DNA of 64,000 nt from Haloterrigena alkaliphila (GTDB taxonomy: Archaea > Halobacteriota > Halobacteria > Halobacteriales > Natrialbaceae). The notes below the pieces were generated by a model. That model was not told the DNA's origin. It was given only the letters and a program-made list of their open reading frames with translations, and searched no databases. This document shows positions 8,504 to 17,989 of the stretch, one piece after another. The stretch spans positions 3,759,493 to 3,823,492 of the forward strand of contig NZ_CP071462.1 in NCBI RefSeq assembly GCF_017352155.2, in the 5' to 3' direction. The position numbers and the translations under genes were made by a program. How positions within the stretch are numbered: the first letter of the stretch is position 1; every line of letters begins with the position of its first letter.

Positions 8504-9646
8504 TTAGAGGTCGACCCTCGAGCCGTCGTCGCGGAACGCGAGGACGTCCGCGCCGTCCCAGCTAATCCCGATCTCGTCGCCGGCCTCGAACTCGCCGGAG
8601 TCCGAGACGGTACGTTCGGCGAACACCGACGTTCCCTCGACGTCGACGGAGTACCGAACCGTCGATCCCCGATAGAGGACGTTCTCGACCGTGCCGACGA
8701 CGAAATTCGTCGTACTTCCGTCGGCGCGAACGGCCTGGGTCGCCGCCTCGCCGTCGGCGTCCGCCGCCGATTCGATCGAGAGGGCCTCGGGACGGAGCGA
8801 GAGGACCACCGAATCGCCCTCGGCGAGCGCGTCCGCGCCGCCGTTCGTCGTCGGAATGACGACCTCCCGTCCCAGCTCCGTGTCGACGCGGACCGAGTCC
8901 GCCGTCGTCCGCTCGACCGTCCCCTCGACGAAGTTCGTATCGCCGAGGAAGCCCTCGATGAATCGGTTCTTCGGATTCTGGTAGACCTCGTTCGGCTCGC
9001 CGACCTGGACCAGCTTCCCGTCGGCCATGATGCCGATCCGATCGGCGAGGGTGAACGCCTCGTCCTGATCGTGCGTGACGTGGACGAACGTCTCCTCGAG
9101 GTCCGCGTGGATCTCGCGGAGTTCGATCTGCATGTCCTCGCTGAGTCGCTTGTCGAGGTTCGACAGCGGCTCGTCGAGCAACAACACGTCGGGGTTGACG
9201 GCGAGGGCTCGTGCGAGTGCGACGCGCTGTTTCTGCCCGCCGCTCAGGTTCATCGGATCGTCGTCGGCGTACTCCTCCATTCGGACGCGCTCGAGCATCG
9301 TTCGCGCCTGCTCTCGGCGTTCCGCCTTCTCGACGCCCTGCATCTTCAGCCCGAACGCGACGTTCTCGAGCACCGTCTTGTGGGGGAACAGCGCCCAGTC
9401 CTGGAAGACGGTCGCAGTCGTGCGCTCGTAGGCCGGCCGATCGGTCACGTCCTCGTCGTCGATGCGAATTTCGCCGTCCGTCGGCGTCTCGAGGCCGGCG
9501 AGCATCCGCAGCGTCGTGGACTTGCCGCTGCCGCTGGGGCCGAGCAGGCAGAGCAGTTCGCCGTCGTCGATCGTCACCGAGACGTCTTCGACGGCGAGTT
9601 CGTCTCCGTACCGTTTCTCGAGTCCGGCAAGCGTGATTTCAGACAT
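8504..9646 (-). CDS. ABC transporter ATP-binding protein, PotA type
   Basis: The 380-residue ATPase shows Walker A (GPSGSGKST, about residues 36-44), signature LSGGQKQRVALARAL, Walker B (LLLDEPLSNLD) and the switch His in FVHVTHDQDEA. The C-terminal third (after about residue 240) is a TOBE/MOP-type regulatory region, as in PotA/CysA-class importers. It energises the permease pair encoded downstream. The gene starts 21 nt after the binding-protein gene stops. Confidence 0.93.
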   Translation of the reverse strand: MSEITLAGLEKRYGDELAVEDVSVTIDDGELLCLLGPSGSGKSTTLRMLAGLETPTDGEIRIDDEDVTDRPAYERTTATVFQDWALFPHKTVLENVAFGLKMQGVEKAERREQARTMLERVRMEEYADDDPMNLSGGQKQRVALARALAVNPDVLLLDEPLSNLDKRLSEDMQIELREIHADLEETFVHVTHDQDEAFTLADRIGIMADGKLVQVGEPNEVYQNPKNRFIEGFLGDTNFVEGTVERTTADSVRVDTELGREVVIPTTNGGADALAEGDSVVLSLRPEALSIESAADADGEAATQAVRADGSTTNFVVGTVENVLYRGSTVRYSVDVEGTSVFAERTVSDSGEFEAGDEIGISWDGADVLAFRDDGSRVDL

Positions 9647-9667
9647 GTATGAATAGCGGTGGGTCCG

Positions 9668-10810
9668 TCAGGAGTTGCGCTGGATCTCGCTGAACGCGTC
9701 GGAGAGGTCGCCGCTGTGGTCGGCGAGGAACTCCCAGTCCGGGAAGGCGATGTTCGACGCTTCCTCGCTGTTGCTCGGCAGGTCGTCGGCGAGGTCGCCG
9801 GCGTACTCGGTGTTCTCGTTACAGAACAGAGTGGGCATCTCCTCGGACCACGCCGTCTGGACCTCCGAGTCCATGAGGAAGTTGATGAACTCCTCGGCCC
9901 GGTCGCGCTTGTCGGTGCCCTTGACGACGCACCAGTGGTTCAGGTAGCCGGTCGTCTCCTCCGGCATCGTGTGGGTCAGCCCGTCGTAGTCGTCGATGTC
10001 GTACTCCGTCTGCTCGTAGTACCACTGGGCGACGTCGATGACGTCGTTGCGGAAGGCCTGCCAGATGTCCTCGCCGGAGCTGGCCCAGCTGGTGATCGGC
10101 CAGTTCCGGACCGTTTCGAGGACGTCGTCGTGCAGGTCGGCGTCGTGCATCTCCTCGCCGAGTTCCGCCTCGTCCATCCCGACGGCGGCGGCGTACACCG
10201 GGAACCACCAGAAGCCGGTGTCGACGCCGATCCCGTTGCTCTCCTGGACGGCCGGCGCAGAGAGGTCGCTCCACGATTCGAATTCGAAGTCCACGTTCTC
10301 GCGGTGGACGATGGTACAGGGCGCGCCGTCGACCGGCATCCCGTACTCCGTGCTCCGGAACTCGGAGTAGTAATCGATGAGTTCGTCGGCGTTGGGGACG
10401 TTCTCCGTCCTGATCTCGTGGAAGAGATCGTCCTGTCGGCCGAGGTAGTAGAAGTTCCCCTCCGTGATGGTGACGTCGTACGGCGGGTCGCCGTCCGGGG
10501 CCGTCTGGATGTTGGTGAGGATGTCGTTCCAGCCGCGTTCGATCTGGATCTCCGCATCGAACTCCTCTTCGTATTTCGGGACGACCGATTCCTCGAACCG
10601 GTCGGCGTAGTTCCCGCTCCAGACGCTGACGCGGAGCGGATCGCCACCCCCACTCGAGAGCAGTTCCGTACAGCCGGCGAGGGCGGTCGCCGACCCGACC
10701 GCTGTCGTCGTCAACAGTCGGCGGCGTGAGACAGAAGAACGCTCGGTGTCAGTTGTCGGCTCGGTCGCACTCTCGCTCGTCTCTGCAACCCGATCAGGGT
10801 CTGCAGCCAT
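9668..10810 (-). CDS. Extracellular solute-binding lipoprotein, PotD type
   Basis: The 380-residue protein carries a Tat motif (SRRRLLTTTAVG), a lipobox LAGC and a mature domain of the periplasmic-binding-protein fold (LRVSVWSGNYADRFEESVVPKYEE...), like PotD/PotF. It would be lipid-anchored outside the cell and hand its solute to the permeases. It is first in the operon. I chose ATG 10810 (MAADPDRV); GTAAAAC at 10839-10845 on the top strand serves as a TATA box about 32 nt away, giving an almost leaderless transcript. The longer start at 10825 would sit too near that box. Confidence 0.9.
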   Translation of the reverse strand: MAADPDRVAETSESATEPTTDTERSSVSRRRLLTTTAVGSATALAGCTELLSSGGGDPLRVSVWSGNYADRFEESVVPKYEEEFDAEIQIERGWNDILTNIQTAPDGDPPYDVTITEGNFYYLGRQDDLFHEIRTENVPNADELIDYYSEFRSTEYGMPVDGAPCTIVHRENVDFEFESWSDLSAPAVQESNGIGVDTGFWWFPVYAAAVGMDEAELGEEMHDADLHDDVLETVRNWPITSWASSGEDIWQAFRNDVIDVAQWYYEQTEYDIDDYDGLTHTMPEETTGYLNHWCVVKGTDKRDRAEEFINFLMDSEVQTAWSEEMPTLFCNENTEYAGDLADDLPSNSEEASNIAFPDWEFLADHSGDLSDAFSEIQRNS

Positions 10811-10942
10811 TGGTACCCCGGTCATCTCTGGTGGTGACGTAAAACGATTGTGGCTTCACGGAACGTCGCAACGTGTTACCAGTTCTCTTACCGATCGGTC
10901 CGATACTGCTCGAGAAACCGACAAGAACGACGGGGCTCGAAC

Positions 10943-11770
10943 TCAGGTATCGGATTCGGCCGCCTCCGGCGCCTCGGCGGGATCGATCACCTCGCCGGTC
11001 TCGGGGTAGACCCCGACCTGCTCACAGATGTCGGCCATCGGACAGGCCTCCGGATCCTCGAGGCAGGCCGGCTTGCGCGCCGTGCAGTACTCCCGGCCGA
11101 ACTGGATCGTCGCCGTGTGGCCGAACCCGCACTTGGCAGTGGGTACCTCGCGCTCGAGAACGGCGCGCACGTCCTCGTGGTCGGCGTCGGCCGGTGCGAT
11201 CCCCATGCGGCGGTAAATCCGGTGGACGTGCGTGTCGACCGGAAAGACGCCGCCGCGGCCGCCCGCGAACAGCAGGACGCAGTCGGCGGTTTTCGGGCCG
11301 ACGCCGCGAACCGAGAGCAGCGTCTCGCGGACCTCGGCCGGTGCTCCTTCCGTGACGAACTCGTCGAACGCCCCGGCGGAGCCGAACTCCTCGAGGACCC
11401 ACTCGGCGGTCGCGACGAGGATCTCGGACTTGCGGTTGTAGAGGCCCGCAGAGCTGATCGTTTCGGCCAGTTCCGACTGCTCGGCCGCGGCGAGCGACGC
11501 CGCGAGGTCGGTCTCGGGACCACCGTACCGATCGATCAGCGCGTCGTGCGCCGGCTGGCTGGCCTTGTCGCTGGTGTTCTGGCTCAGGATCGTCCGAACG
11601 AGACAGGTGAATGCGTCCTGCCCGCCGTAGGTCTTCTGCCAGTACAGTTCGCCTAGTCGATCGACGACCACCTCTGCGCGGGTGTCGGCCGTCGCGGGGT
11701 CGAACTCGGCGGCGACGCCACCGCCCTCCGTGCCGCCGCTGATGTTGACCGCGGGTTCGTCGTCGCTCAT
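10943..11770 (-). CDS. nth: Endonuclease III (DNA glycosylase/AP lyase)
   Basis: The 275-residue enzyme has the HhH-GPD fold: helix-hairpin-helix LLSVRGVGPKTADCVLLF with the catalytic Lys, then the catalytic Asp in FPVDTHVHRI. Four C-terminal cysteines (C-x6-C-x6-C-x5-C, in CTARKPACLEDPEACPMADIC spacing) bind the 4Fe-4S cluster of the Nth family. It removes oxidised pyrimidines in base excision repair. I use ATG 11770 (MSDDEP); an in-frame upstream start at 11797 would add nine residues. The N terminus has a Gly-rich, poorly conserved extension. Confidence 0.92.
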   Translation of the reverse strand: MSDDEPAVNISGGTEGGGVAAEFDPATADTRAEVVVDRLGELYWQKTYGGQDAFTCLVRTILSQNTSDKASQPAHDALIDRYGGPETDLAASLAAAEQSELAETISSAGLYNRKSEILVATAEWVLEEFGSAGAFDEFVTEGAPAEVRETLLSVRGVGPKTADCVLLFAGGRGGVFPVDTHVHRIYRRMGIAPADADHEDVRAVLEREVPTAKCGFGHTATIQFGREYCTARKPACLEDPEACPMADICEQVGVYPETGEVIDPAEAPEAAESDT

Positions 11771-11846
11771 GGTCTCGTCTTCGGACGGCCGGGACAAAAC
11801 GACGACGGAAGGAGAACCACACCCTGCTGCGACGACTGCACGGGAA

Positions 11847-12260
11847 CTACTCCACGCTGATCGTCACGGTCGCGTCAGCGCCGTCGGCCAGCGCCGCGAC
11901 GAGGTCGCGGTCGAACCCCTCGGCCGCGAACTCTGCGTCGTTCACGATCGTCCGGTCGTCCACGTAGTCGCTCGTTCGCCCCACGGCGCTGCGCTCGTTC
12001 GTGAACTCGAGGTCGGGATCCCCCCGTCCCGTCACCGAGTCGGAGTGGCCGCCCGCTTCGATCGTGACCGTGATCGACGCGTCCGCGTCCCGACAGGCCG
12101 CGACGAACGCGGGATCGAAATCGGCGGGGGCGCGGTCGGCCTCGATCGCGAGGATGCAGTCCCCCGCGGGGGTGAGGTAGTCGTCGGTCGTCACCTCGAA
12201 CGTGCTCGCGTGCTCGGCGGAGACGTGCTCGTGGCCGCGAGCGCGGATGACCTCTTCCAT
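11847..12260 (-). CDS. DUF371 family protein
   Basis: The 137-residue protein matches DUF371, a small archaeal family: it opens EEVIRARGHEHVSAEHASTFEVTTDDYLTPAGDCILAIEAD, with the conserved GH and TPxGDCILxIEAD segments (shown here only by these cues). The fold is compact beta-rich and the function unknown. It is transcribed in the same direction as nth with a 76-nt gap and diverges from the histidine kinase. Confidence 0.8.
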   Translation of the reverse strand: MEEVIRARGHEHVSAEHASTFEVTTDDYLTPAGDCILAIEADRAPADFDPAFVAACRDADASITVTIEAGGHSDSVTGRGDPDLEFTNERSAVGRTSDYVDDRTIVNDAEFAAEGFDRDLVAALADGADATVTISVE

Positions 12261-12379
12261 GCACGGGGGTTCGTTGCCGGGCGGAAAACGGCCTCGAAGT
12301 GGAGCCGCCGTCGGCGCGGTCGCGACGACTCGAGTCGGTCAGCGAAACATCCATTACGGTATCCCGGAAAGTGCGTACC

Positions 12380-14884
12380 GTGCCTTTCCGGAATCGCTTC
12401 CTGTCGCCCGGCAGTGCGAGAGTCGGCATCGTCGCGCTCGGCGTGCTGTACGTCGCGCTCGCCGTCGGGCGGGCGTTCGTCCGCCTCTCGCAGGGCACCG
12501 CGCTGGGGAACGTCCTCATCGTCACGCTGCTGATCGCAGGCCCCGGTCTCGTCCTCGTCTACGGGAGTTACTGGGTATCCGGAGCCGGCATCGACGACGA
12601 GTTCTACCCGGACATCCTCCGCTGGTGTCTGCTCGGGTTCGGGACGATGGGGGCCCTGCTCGTCCTCTTTCACCTCCGACCCGACGGAAGCGTCGACGAC
12701 CCGGGGACGGGGGTGCCGATCCTCACCGCGCTGAGCACCGCCGCCGGCTTCGGCGTCGGCAGCTACGACGTCCGGGCCAAGACGCGGCGGCGCGAACTCA
12801 GGCAGCGAAACCGCGAACTCGAGGACACGCAGGCGGAACTCGAGGAGACGGTTCACCGGCTGGCGGAGACGAACACCCGCCTCGAGGAATCGAATACGCG
12901 CCTCGAGCACTACCGGCAGTACACCGACGAGGTGCTGGACGCCATCCACGACGTCTTCTACGTCATCGCGGCGGACGGCAGCCTCAAGCGGTGGAACGAG
13001 AGCCTCAGCGACGTGACGGGGTACGCGGACGCGGCCCTCTCGTCGATGACCTTCGCGGGGCTGGTCGCCGACGACGACCGCGAGACGGTTACGAACGGGA
13101 TCATGGAGGGAGTCGAAACCGGCCGTACACAGTTCGAGGCGGAACTGTGTACCAGCGACGGAACCCGGGTTCCCTACGAGTTCGCCGCGTCGACCCTCGA
13201 GGTCCGCGACGAGGAACCGGTGCTGGCGGGCATCGGACGCGACATCTCCGAGCGCAAGGCGCGCGAACGGGCGCTCGAGGAGTCGGAACAGCGATACCGG
13301 ACCCTCGCGGAGAACTTCCCGAACGGCGCGGTGGTGCTGCTCGACGACGACCTCCGCCACACGCTCGTCGAGGGCCAGGGCTTCGAGAAACTCGATTTCG
13401 ACGCCGACGACCTCCGGGGCGAACGCGTACGGGACGTGTACCCGCCCGAGATCCGCGAGCAAATGGAACCGAACTACCGCGCGGCACTCGACGGCGAATC
13501 GAACAGCTTCGAACTGCCGCTTCAGGGGCGAACGTTCGAGTTCCGGGTGCTCCCGCTGACCACCGACGACGAAGTGTTCGGCATCCTCGCGATGTCCCAG
13601 GACATCACCGAGCGCAAGCAGCGCGAACGAGCGCTCGAGCAGCGGGCCCGCCAGCAACGGGTCGTGGCCGACCTCGGTCAGTTCGCCCTCGAGACCGACG
13701 ATCTGGACGAACTCATGCGCGAGGCGACCAGAAACGTGGCGGACGTTTTGGACAACGAGTACTGCAAAGTGCTCGACCTCGACGAGGAGGAGGAAGAGCT
13801 CCTGCTCCGTCAGGGCGTCGGGTGGCGCGACGGCCTCGTCGGCGAGGCGTCGGTGTCCGCGGTCGAAGCGGAGTCGCAGGCCGCGGTGACCCTGGCGAAC
13901 GACGGGCCGATCGTGGTCGAGGACATCGAGACGGATCCGCGACTGAGCGGCCCCGAACTGCTGACGAGCCACGACGTTCACAGCGGGATCAGCACCGTCA
14001 TCGGCCCGTTCGACGAGCCGTGGGGGATTCTGGGAACTCACGACACCGAGCGGCGGACGTTCACCGACGAGGACGTCACGTTCGTTCAGAGCGTCGCCAA
14101 CGTCCTCGCCGAGGCGATCGAACGCCAGCAGTACCGCGAGGAACTCGAGGAACTGGTCGTGGACCTCGAGAAGTCCAACGAACGACTCGCCGAGTCCAAC
14201 GAGCGCCTCGAGCAGTTCGCCTACGCCGCCAGTCACGACCTGCAGGAGCCGCTGCGGATGGTCTCCACCTACCTCCAGTTGATCGAGCGACGGTACGCCG
14301 ACGAACTCGACGAGGACGGCGTGGAGTTCCTCGAGTTCGCCGTCGACGGCGCCGAACGCATGCGCTCGATGATCGACGGGCTGTTACAGTACTCGCGGGT
14401 CGAGACGCAAGGTGACGAGTTCGAACCGGTCGATCTCGAGGGCGTTCTCGCCGACGCTCGAGACGACCTCCGGATGGCGATCGAGGAGAGCGACGCCGAG
14501 ATCACCGCCGCGTCGCTCCCTCGCGTCGAGGGCGACGAGGGACAGTTGCGACAGGTGTTCGAGAATCTCCTGTCGAACGCGATCCGGTACAGCGGTGCGG
14601 AATCGCCGCGGATCCACGTCGCCGCCGAGCGGAACGGGACGGACTGGATCGTCTCCGTCACCGACGAGGGGATCGGGATCGATCCGGCGGACCAGGAACG
14701 CATCTTCGAAATCTTCGAGGGGTTGCCCGCCGCGGACGGCTACGCCGGGACGGGGATCGGCCTCGCGGTCTGCGAACGGATCGTCGAACGCCACGACGGG
14801 GAGATCTGGGTCGACTCCCAGCCCGGTGACGAAACGACCTTCTCGTTCACGCTACCGCCAGTCGATGCGGACGGCGACGACTGA
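12380..14884 (+). CDS. Membrane-associated PAS-PAS-GAF sensor histidine kinase
   Basis: About 834 residues from GTG 12380. Four hydrophobic segments (residues about 12-125) are followed by a coiled coil (ELRQRNRELEDTQAELEE...), two PAS domains each closing with a DIxERK motif (near residues 295 and 415), and a GAF domain (about 430-585). Next are a HisKA domain with phosphoacceptor His619 (ASHDLQEPLRM) and an ATPase domain with N box (LLSNAIRYS), G1 (DEGIGI) and G2 (GTGIGL). The membrane part may sense or simply anchor. No response regulator lies next to it, as is common in haloarchaea. A nearby GTG (12371) is an alternative start. Confidence 0.9.
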   Translation: MPFRNRFLSPGSARVGIVALGVLYVALAVGRAFVRLSQGTALGNVLIVTLLIAGPGLVLVYGSYWVSGAGIDDEFYPDILRWCLLGFGTMGALLVLFHLRPDGSVDDPGTGVPILTALSTAAGFGVGSYDVRAKTRRRELRQRNRELEDTQAELEETVHRLAETNTRLEESNTRLEHYRQYTDEVLDAIHDVFYVIAADGSLKRWNESLSDVTGYADAALSSMTFAGLVADDDRETVTNGIMEGVETGRTQFEAELCTSDGTRVPYEFAASTLEVRDEEPVLAGIGRDISERKARERALEESEQRYRTLAENFPNGAVVLLDDDLRHTLVEGQGFEKLDFDADDLRGERVRDVYPPEIREQMEPNYRAALDGESNSFELPLQGRTFEFRVLPLTTDDEVFGILAMSQDITERKQRERALEQRARQQRVVADLGQFALETDDLDELMREATRNVADVLDNEYCKVLDLDEEEEELLLRQGVGWRDGLVGEASVSAVEAESQAAVTLANDGPIVVEDIETDPRLSGPELLTSHDVHSGISTVIGPFDEPWGILGTHDTERRTFTDEDVTFVQSVANVLAEAIERQQYREELEELVVDLEKSNERLAESNERLEQFAYAASHDLQEPLRMVSTYLQLIERRYADELDEDGVEFLEFAVDGAERMRSMIDGLLQYSRVETQGDEFEPVDLEGVLADARDDLRMAIEESDAEITAASLPRVEGDEGQLRQVFENLLSNAIRYSGAESPRIHVAAERNGTDWIVSVTDEGIGIDPADQERIFEIFEGLPAADGYAGTGIGLAVCERIVERHDGEIWVDSQPGDETTFSFTLPPVDADGDD

Positions 14885-14971
14885 AGCGGACCGGAGGTTC
14901 CGAGGGCAGTGTCCGCGACGGTACGGATCGAAAATTCGCGCTATCGTCGAGTCGCTCGCGAGCGAACGGCC

Positions 14972-16315
14972 TTACAGCAGGCTCGCGCCGTCGAACTCGC
15001 CGCGGCTGTAGTCGACGTCCAGCAGGTCGAGAACGGTCGGCGTGATGTCGAAGAGGTCGGCGTTGCCGATGGTCGCGTCCGGATGGTCGATGTACAGCGA
15101 GGTGTTGTCGAAGCTGTGCATCCCGTTTCGGGGGCCGGTGTCGAAGACCTCGGAGTCGGCCTTGAAGCCGGACTTGAGGTCGAAGCCCTTGTTCGGGATC
15201 GCGACCAGGTCCGGCGCGATGTCGTCGTGATCGCCGCGGAAGGCCTCCTCCTTCTCGACGACGCGTTCGACCACCTGGTTCCCGTTCGGCCCCTCGAGTG
15301 CCTCGAGGTCCGCCTTCAGTTCGTCGCGGACCTCGTCGTACTCGTCCTCGGGGACGGAGCCGCGCGGTTCCCGGCCCTCGAGGTTGATGTAGAACCGACC
15401 GGGGATGAAGGAGTACGCCCTAGTTTCGTCGGCGATGTCGTCCAGTTCTTCCGGATCGTCGGTCTGGAAGGAGAGCCACCCCTCCTCCCGGAGCCACTCG
15501 TTGAAGTGGACCTCGTAGTCGAGGCTGGTGAAGCCGTGGTCGGAGGCGACGATCATGGTGACGTCCTCCGGGAGCGCGTCGCGAAGCCGGCCGATGTAGT
15601 CGTCGATCTTCTGGTAGAACTCGAGGAATTCGTCCTTGTACTCGCCGTCGCGCTCGTAGTCCTTGAACAGGAAGTGGTTGACCCGGTCGGTCGTCATGAA
15701 GACGCCGAAGAACAGGTCCCAGTCGTCCTCCTCGATGTAGTGTTTAAATGCCTCGAAGCGCGCGTCGACGGTGGCGTGAGCGTCCTCGATGAACTCGGAT
15801 TTGTCCTCCTGGTGGCCGAGTTTCGGATTGACGTCGATCCGGTAGTCGAGCGTCTCGAGGTAGTCCCGAACGTCGTCGGGGTAGGCCGCTTTGTCGAGGC
15901 CGGGCGAGAGGAAGCCCGAGACCATCCGCTGGACGTTGCGCTGTGGCGGGAAGGTCACGGGGACGTTCATCACGGTCGCCTTGCGACCATCCTCCTGGAC
16001 GCGGTCCCAGACGCGGTCGGCCTGGACCTCCCGTCCCATGGGGACGTAGGTGTCGTAGGTACCGATCTCGCGGTCCTGAAAGCCGTAGACGCCCGTCTCA
16101 CCGGGATTCTTCCCGGTCGTCAGCGACGGCCAGCAGGCGCTGGATTCCGGCGGCACGATGCTCGAGATCTCGCCGGCCGTCCCCTCCTCGGCGATCGCGG
16201 CGAAGTTCGGGAACAGTTCCTCGTTCTCCGACAGGAGACTGTACGGCACGCCGTCGACCCCGATAAACGCGACTCGGGGAGTGTCGTCGCCCCGCAGTCG
16301 ATCGAACAGACCCAT
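14972..16315 (-). CDS. Alkaline-phosphatase-superfamily phosphodiesterase/nucleotide pyrophosphatase-like enzyme
   Basis: The 447-residue protein has the type I phosphodiesterase/nucleotide pyrophosphatase layout. A first metal Asp occurs in FIGVDGVPYSLL, a nucleophile region in PPESSACWPSLTTGKNPGETG, and metal ligands in ASDHGFTSLD and GMHSFDN. It lacks a signal peptide, so a cytoplasmic role is likely. Related haloarchaeal proteins often sit near cell-surface sugar genes, but none is here. ATG 16315 (MGLFDRLRGDD) is preferred because a TATA-like CTTGTATG lies about 27 nt upstream; the frame itself extends further without conserved sequence. Confidence 0.85.
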   Translation of the reverse strand: MGLFDRLRGDDTPRVAFIGVDGVPYSLLSENEELFPNFAAIAEEGTAGEISSIVPPESSACWPSLTTGKNPGETGVYGFQDREIGTYDTYVPMGREVQADRVWDRVQEDGRKATVMNVPVTFPPQRNVQRMVSGFLSPGLDKAAYPDDVRDYLETLDYRIDVNPKLGHQEDKSEFIEDAHATVDARFEAFKHYIEEDDWDLFFGVFMTTDRVNHFLFKDYERDGEYKDEFLEFYQKIDDYIGRLRDALPEDVTMIVASDHGFTSLDYEVHFNEWLREEGWLSFQTDDPEELDDIADETRAYSFIPGRFYINLEGREPRGSVPEDEYDEVRDELKADLEALEGPNGNQVVERVVEKEEAFRGDHDDIAPDLVAIPNKGFDLKSGFKADSEVFDTGPRNGMHSFDNTSLYIDHPDATIGNADLFDITPTVLDLLDVDYSRGEFDGASLL

Positions 16316-16547
16316 GGGCGTGGGTAGTCCGACCGCATACAAGAAGGTTCGTTTCGAGATACAGCCTTGCGAATGGTTGTCACCGTCTCCCAGCCACCGT
16401 TCCGACGATCGATTCGATCGGATTGACGATCTGGTGCTGATTGGCGTTTCAGTGCAGAATGGTGGCCTGGTCCGGCTCGTCACCTGTCTCGGTGCGAATC
16501 GAGCGCACACTCGAGGCTGTCGGCCGTCGTGCGACGAGCAGCGGCCC
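16316..16547. other. Intergenic region with promoter only
   Basis: Apart from the TATA-like element of the phosphodiesterase gene (about 16338-16345) I see no gene, repeat or clear hairpin here. Confidence 0.4.
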
Positions 16548-16682
16548 TCAGTCGTCGCGGTCGGTCTGGTCGTCGGCGTCGAAGTTCACGGGAACGACCG
16601 TCGGGTGAGCCATGCCGACGGCGGCGTCGGGCGCGTCGTCTGCCGAGGGGGACGGTCGTGCGGACGGGTTGGGTGCTGCCAT
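16548..16682 (-). CDS. 44-residue acidic microprotein
   Basis: A short frame runs from ATG 16682 to TGA 16548. It is Ala/Pro/Ser-rich at first (MAAPNPSARPSPSADDAPDA) and then has a more structured middle, MAHPTVVPVNFDADD, before an Asp-rich end. The acidic composition and a good TATA element (16710-16716, ATAAAAT on the top strand, about 31 nt upstream) argue that it is a real leaderless gene. I recognise no family. An internal ATG (codon 24) could give a 21-residue form. Confidence 0.6.
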   Translation of the reverse strand: MAAPNPSARPSPSADDAPDAAVGMAHPTVVPVNFDADDQTDRDD

Positions 16683-16709
16683 ACGGGTCTAGCCACGACG
16701 GGAACGGGG

Positions 16710-16716
16710 ATAAAAT
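16710..16716 (-). promoter_or_regulatory. TATA box of the 44-residue microprotein
   Basis: ATTTTAT on the gene strand lies about 31 nt before ATG 16682, in an otherwise GC-rich spacer. Confidence 0.5.
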
Positions 16717-16862
16717 TACCCATGCTCATAATGCATGAAGCGAACGGCTGTCCATAACTCCCGTGAATCCGGTGGCGACCGAACCGACGGAACGGTGGGT
16801 GCAGACCGCTGTGAACGGCGTCAGAAGCGAGAAAAACGGGTGTGGCGAGCCGGCAGCGACTC

Positions 16863-17393
16863 TCAGAAGTTCTCTTCGTAGAGATCCTGCGCGTGTTCGA
16901 TCGCGTCGTAGGCGGCCTGTCTGTCCTCCCAGCCCTGCGTCTCGACTTCCTTCCCTTCCTCGAGGTTCTTGTAGGTCGCGAAGAACTCGTCGATCTCGTC
17001 GAGTTGCTGCTGTGGGATGTCGTCGAGGTCCTCGATGTGGTCGTAGCGCGGGTCCTCGCTGGGGACGGCGATGACCTTGTCGTCCTGCTCGCCGTCGTCG
17101 TCCATCTTCATCAGTGCGACCGGGCGCGCCTCGATGATGCAGCCGGGGAACGTCTGGTCCTCGACGAGGACGAGCACGTCGAAGGGGTCCTCGTCGTCGT
17201 AGTACGACTGCGGGATGAACCCGTAGTCGCTCGGATAGTGGACGTTGCTGTGGAGGACGCGATCGAGGACGACCCCCGGGACGTCCTTGTCGTACTCGTA
17301 CTTGTTGCGCTCTCCCTTGAGACACTCCACGACGGCGTAGATCTCTTCGGGCGGGTTCGGTCCGGTTTCGAGGTCTTCCCAGAGGTTGACCAT
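16863..17393 (-). CDS. ppa: Inorganic pyrophosphatase
   Basis: The 176-residue protein is a soluble class A pyrophosphatase. It has the ERNKYEYDKDVPGVVLDRV start of the fold and the signature YDDEDPFDVLVL with metal-binding aspartates, followed by KVIAVPSEDPRYDHIEDL. It hydrolyses pyrophosphate to drive biosynthesis in the cytoplasm. ATG 17393 (MVNLWEDLETG) matches the family N terminus; the open frame further upstream is not conserved-looking. A T-rich box at about 17417-17427 suits a leaderless start. Confidence 0.96.
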   Translation of the reverse strand: MVNLWEDLETGPNPPEEIYAVVECLKGERNKYEYDKDVPGVVLDRVLHSNVHYPSDYGFIPQSYYDDEDPFDVLVLVEDQTFPGCIIEARPVALMKMDDDGEQDDKVIAVPSEDPRYDHIEDLDDIPQQQLDEIDEFFATYKNLEEGKEVETQGWEDRQAAYDAIEHAQDLYEENF

Positions 17394-17570
17394 GTACCCG
17401 AAACTCCACGGGTGGATCAAAAAGTACTTTCGTAATCGAGTGTCACAGTACGGACGACGGTTACCAGACACCTCGACGATGAGATCCGGACAAACACCAC
17501 CAGTGTCCGGCGGCCCCGGAGTTGATCGACCCGCTGCGGAGCGGTCGAACCGAGAATTAGTTGACAAGTC

Positions 17571-17578
17571 TTAAATAG
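17571..17578 (+). promoter_or_regulatory. TATA box of the padR gene
   Basis: TTAAATAG lies 26 nt before ATG 17600 in an A+T-rich stretch, the standard leaderless spacing. Confidence 0.6.
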
Positions 17579-17599
17579 TCTGGTGACATTTGCACACGT

Positions 17600-17959
17600 A
17601 TGTCAGAGGCACAATCAATCACCGGCGAACAGAGTATTGCACGCGAACTCACCGCGTTCCAGACCAACATCCTCACGATCCTGGCCAAAGAGCCGATGTA
17701 CGGCCTGGCGATCAAACGTGAACTCGAGGACTACTACGGAACGGAAGTAAACCACGGCCGACTCTACCCGAACCTCGACGAACTCGTCGACCTCGGGCTC
17801 GTCGAGAAGAGCGAACTCGACAAGCGAACCAACCAGTACTCGCTGACCGACGACGGCTACGACGCCGTCCTCGACGGCATCGAGTGGTCGCTCTCGAAGA
17901 TCGTCACGGACGACGACCGCGCCGACGAGATCCGCGACATCGTCGACGACAGCTACTGA
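17600..17959 (+). CDS. PadR-family winged-helix regulator
   Basis: The 119-residue protein is a small PadR-type repressor. The DNA-binding wing comprises LTAFQTNILTILAKEPMYGLAIKRELEDYYG and the YPNLDELVDLGLVEKS...YSLTDDGYD segment. The C-terminal helix would form the dimer. Haloarchaea carry many such one-domain regulators and the ligand is unknown. It is transcribed alone between convergent and divergent neighbours. Confidence 0.9.
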   Translation: MSEAQSITGEQSIARELTAFQTNILTILAKEPMYGLAIKRELEDYYGTEVNHGRLYPNLDELVDLGLVEKSELDKRTNQYSLTDDGYDAVLDGIEWSLSKIVTDDDRADEIRDIVDDSY

Positions 17960-17989
17960 ACGCGCCGATACACCACCAGAATCCACCAG

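Noticed and set aside
12191..14236. 681-codon minus-strand frame over the histidine kinase
   Set aside because: Antisense shadow; the kinase motifs on the plus strand are complete.
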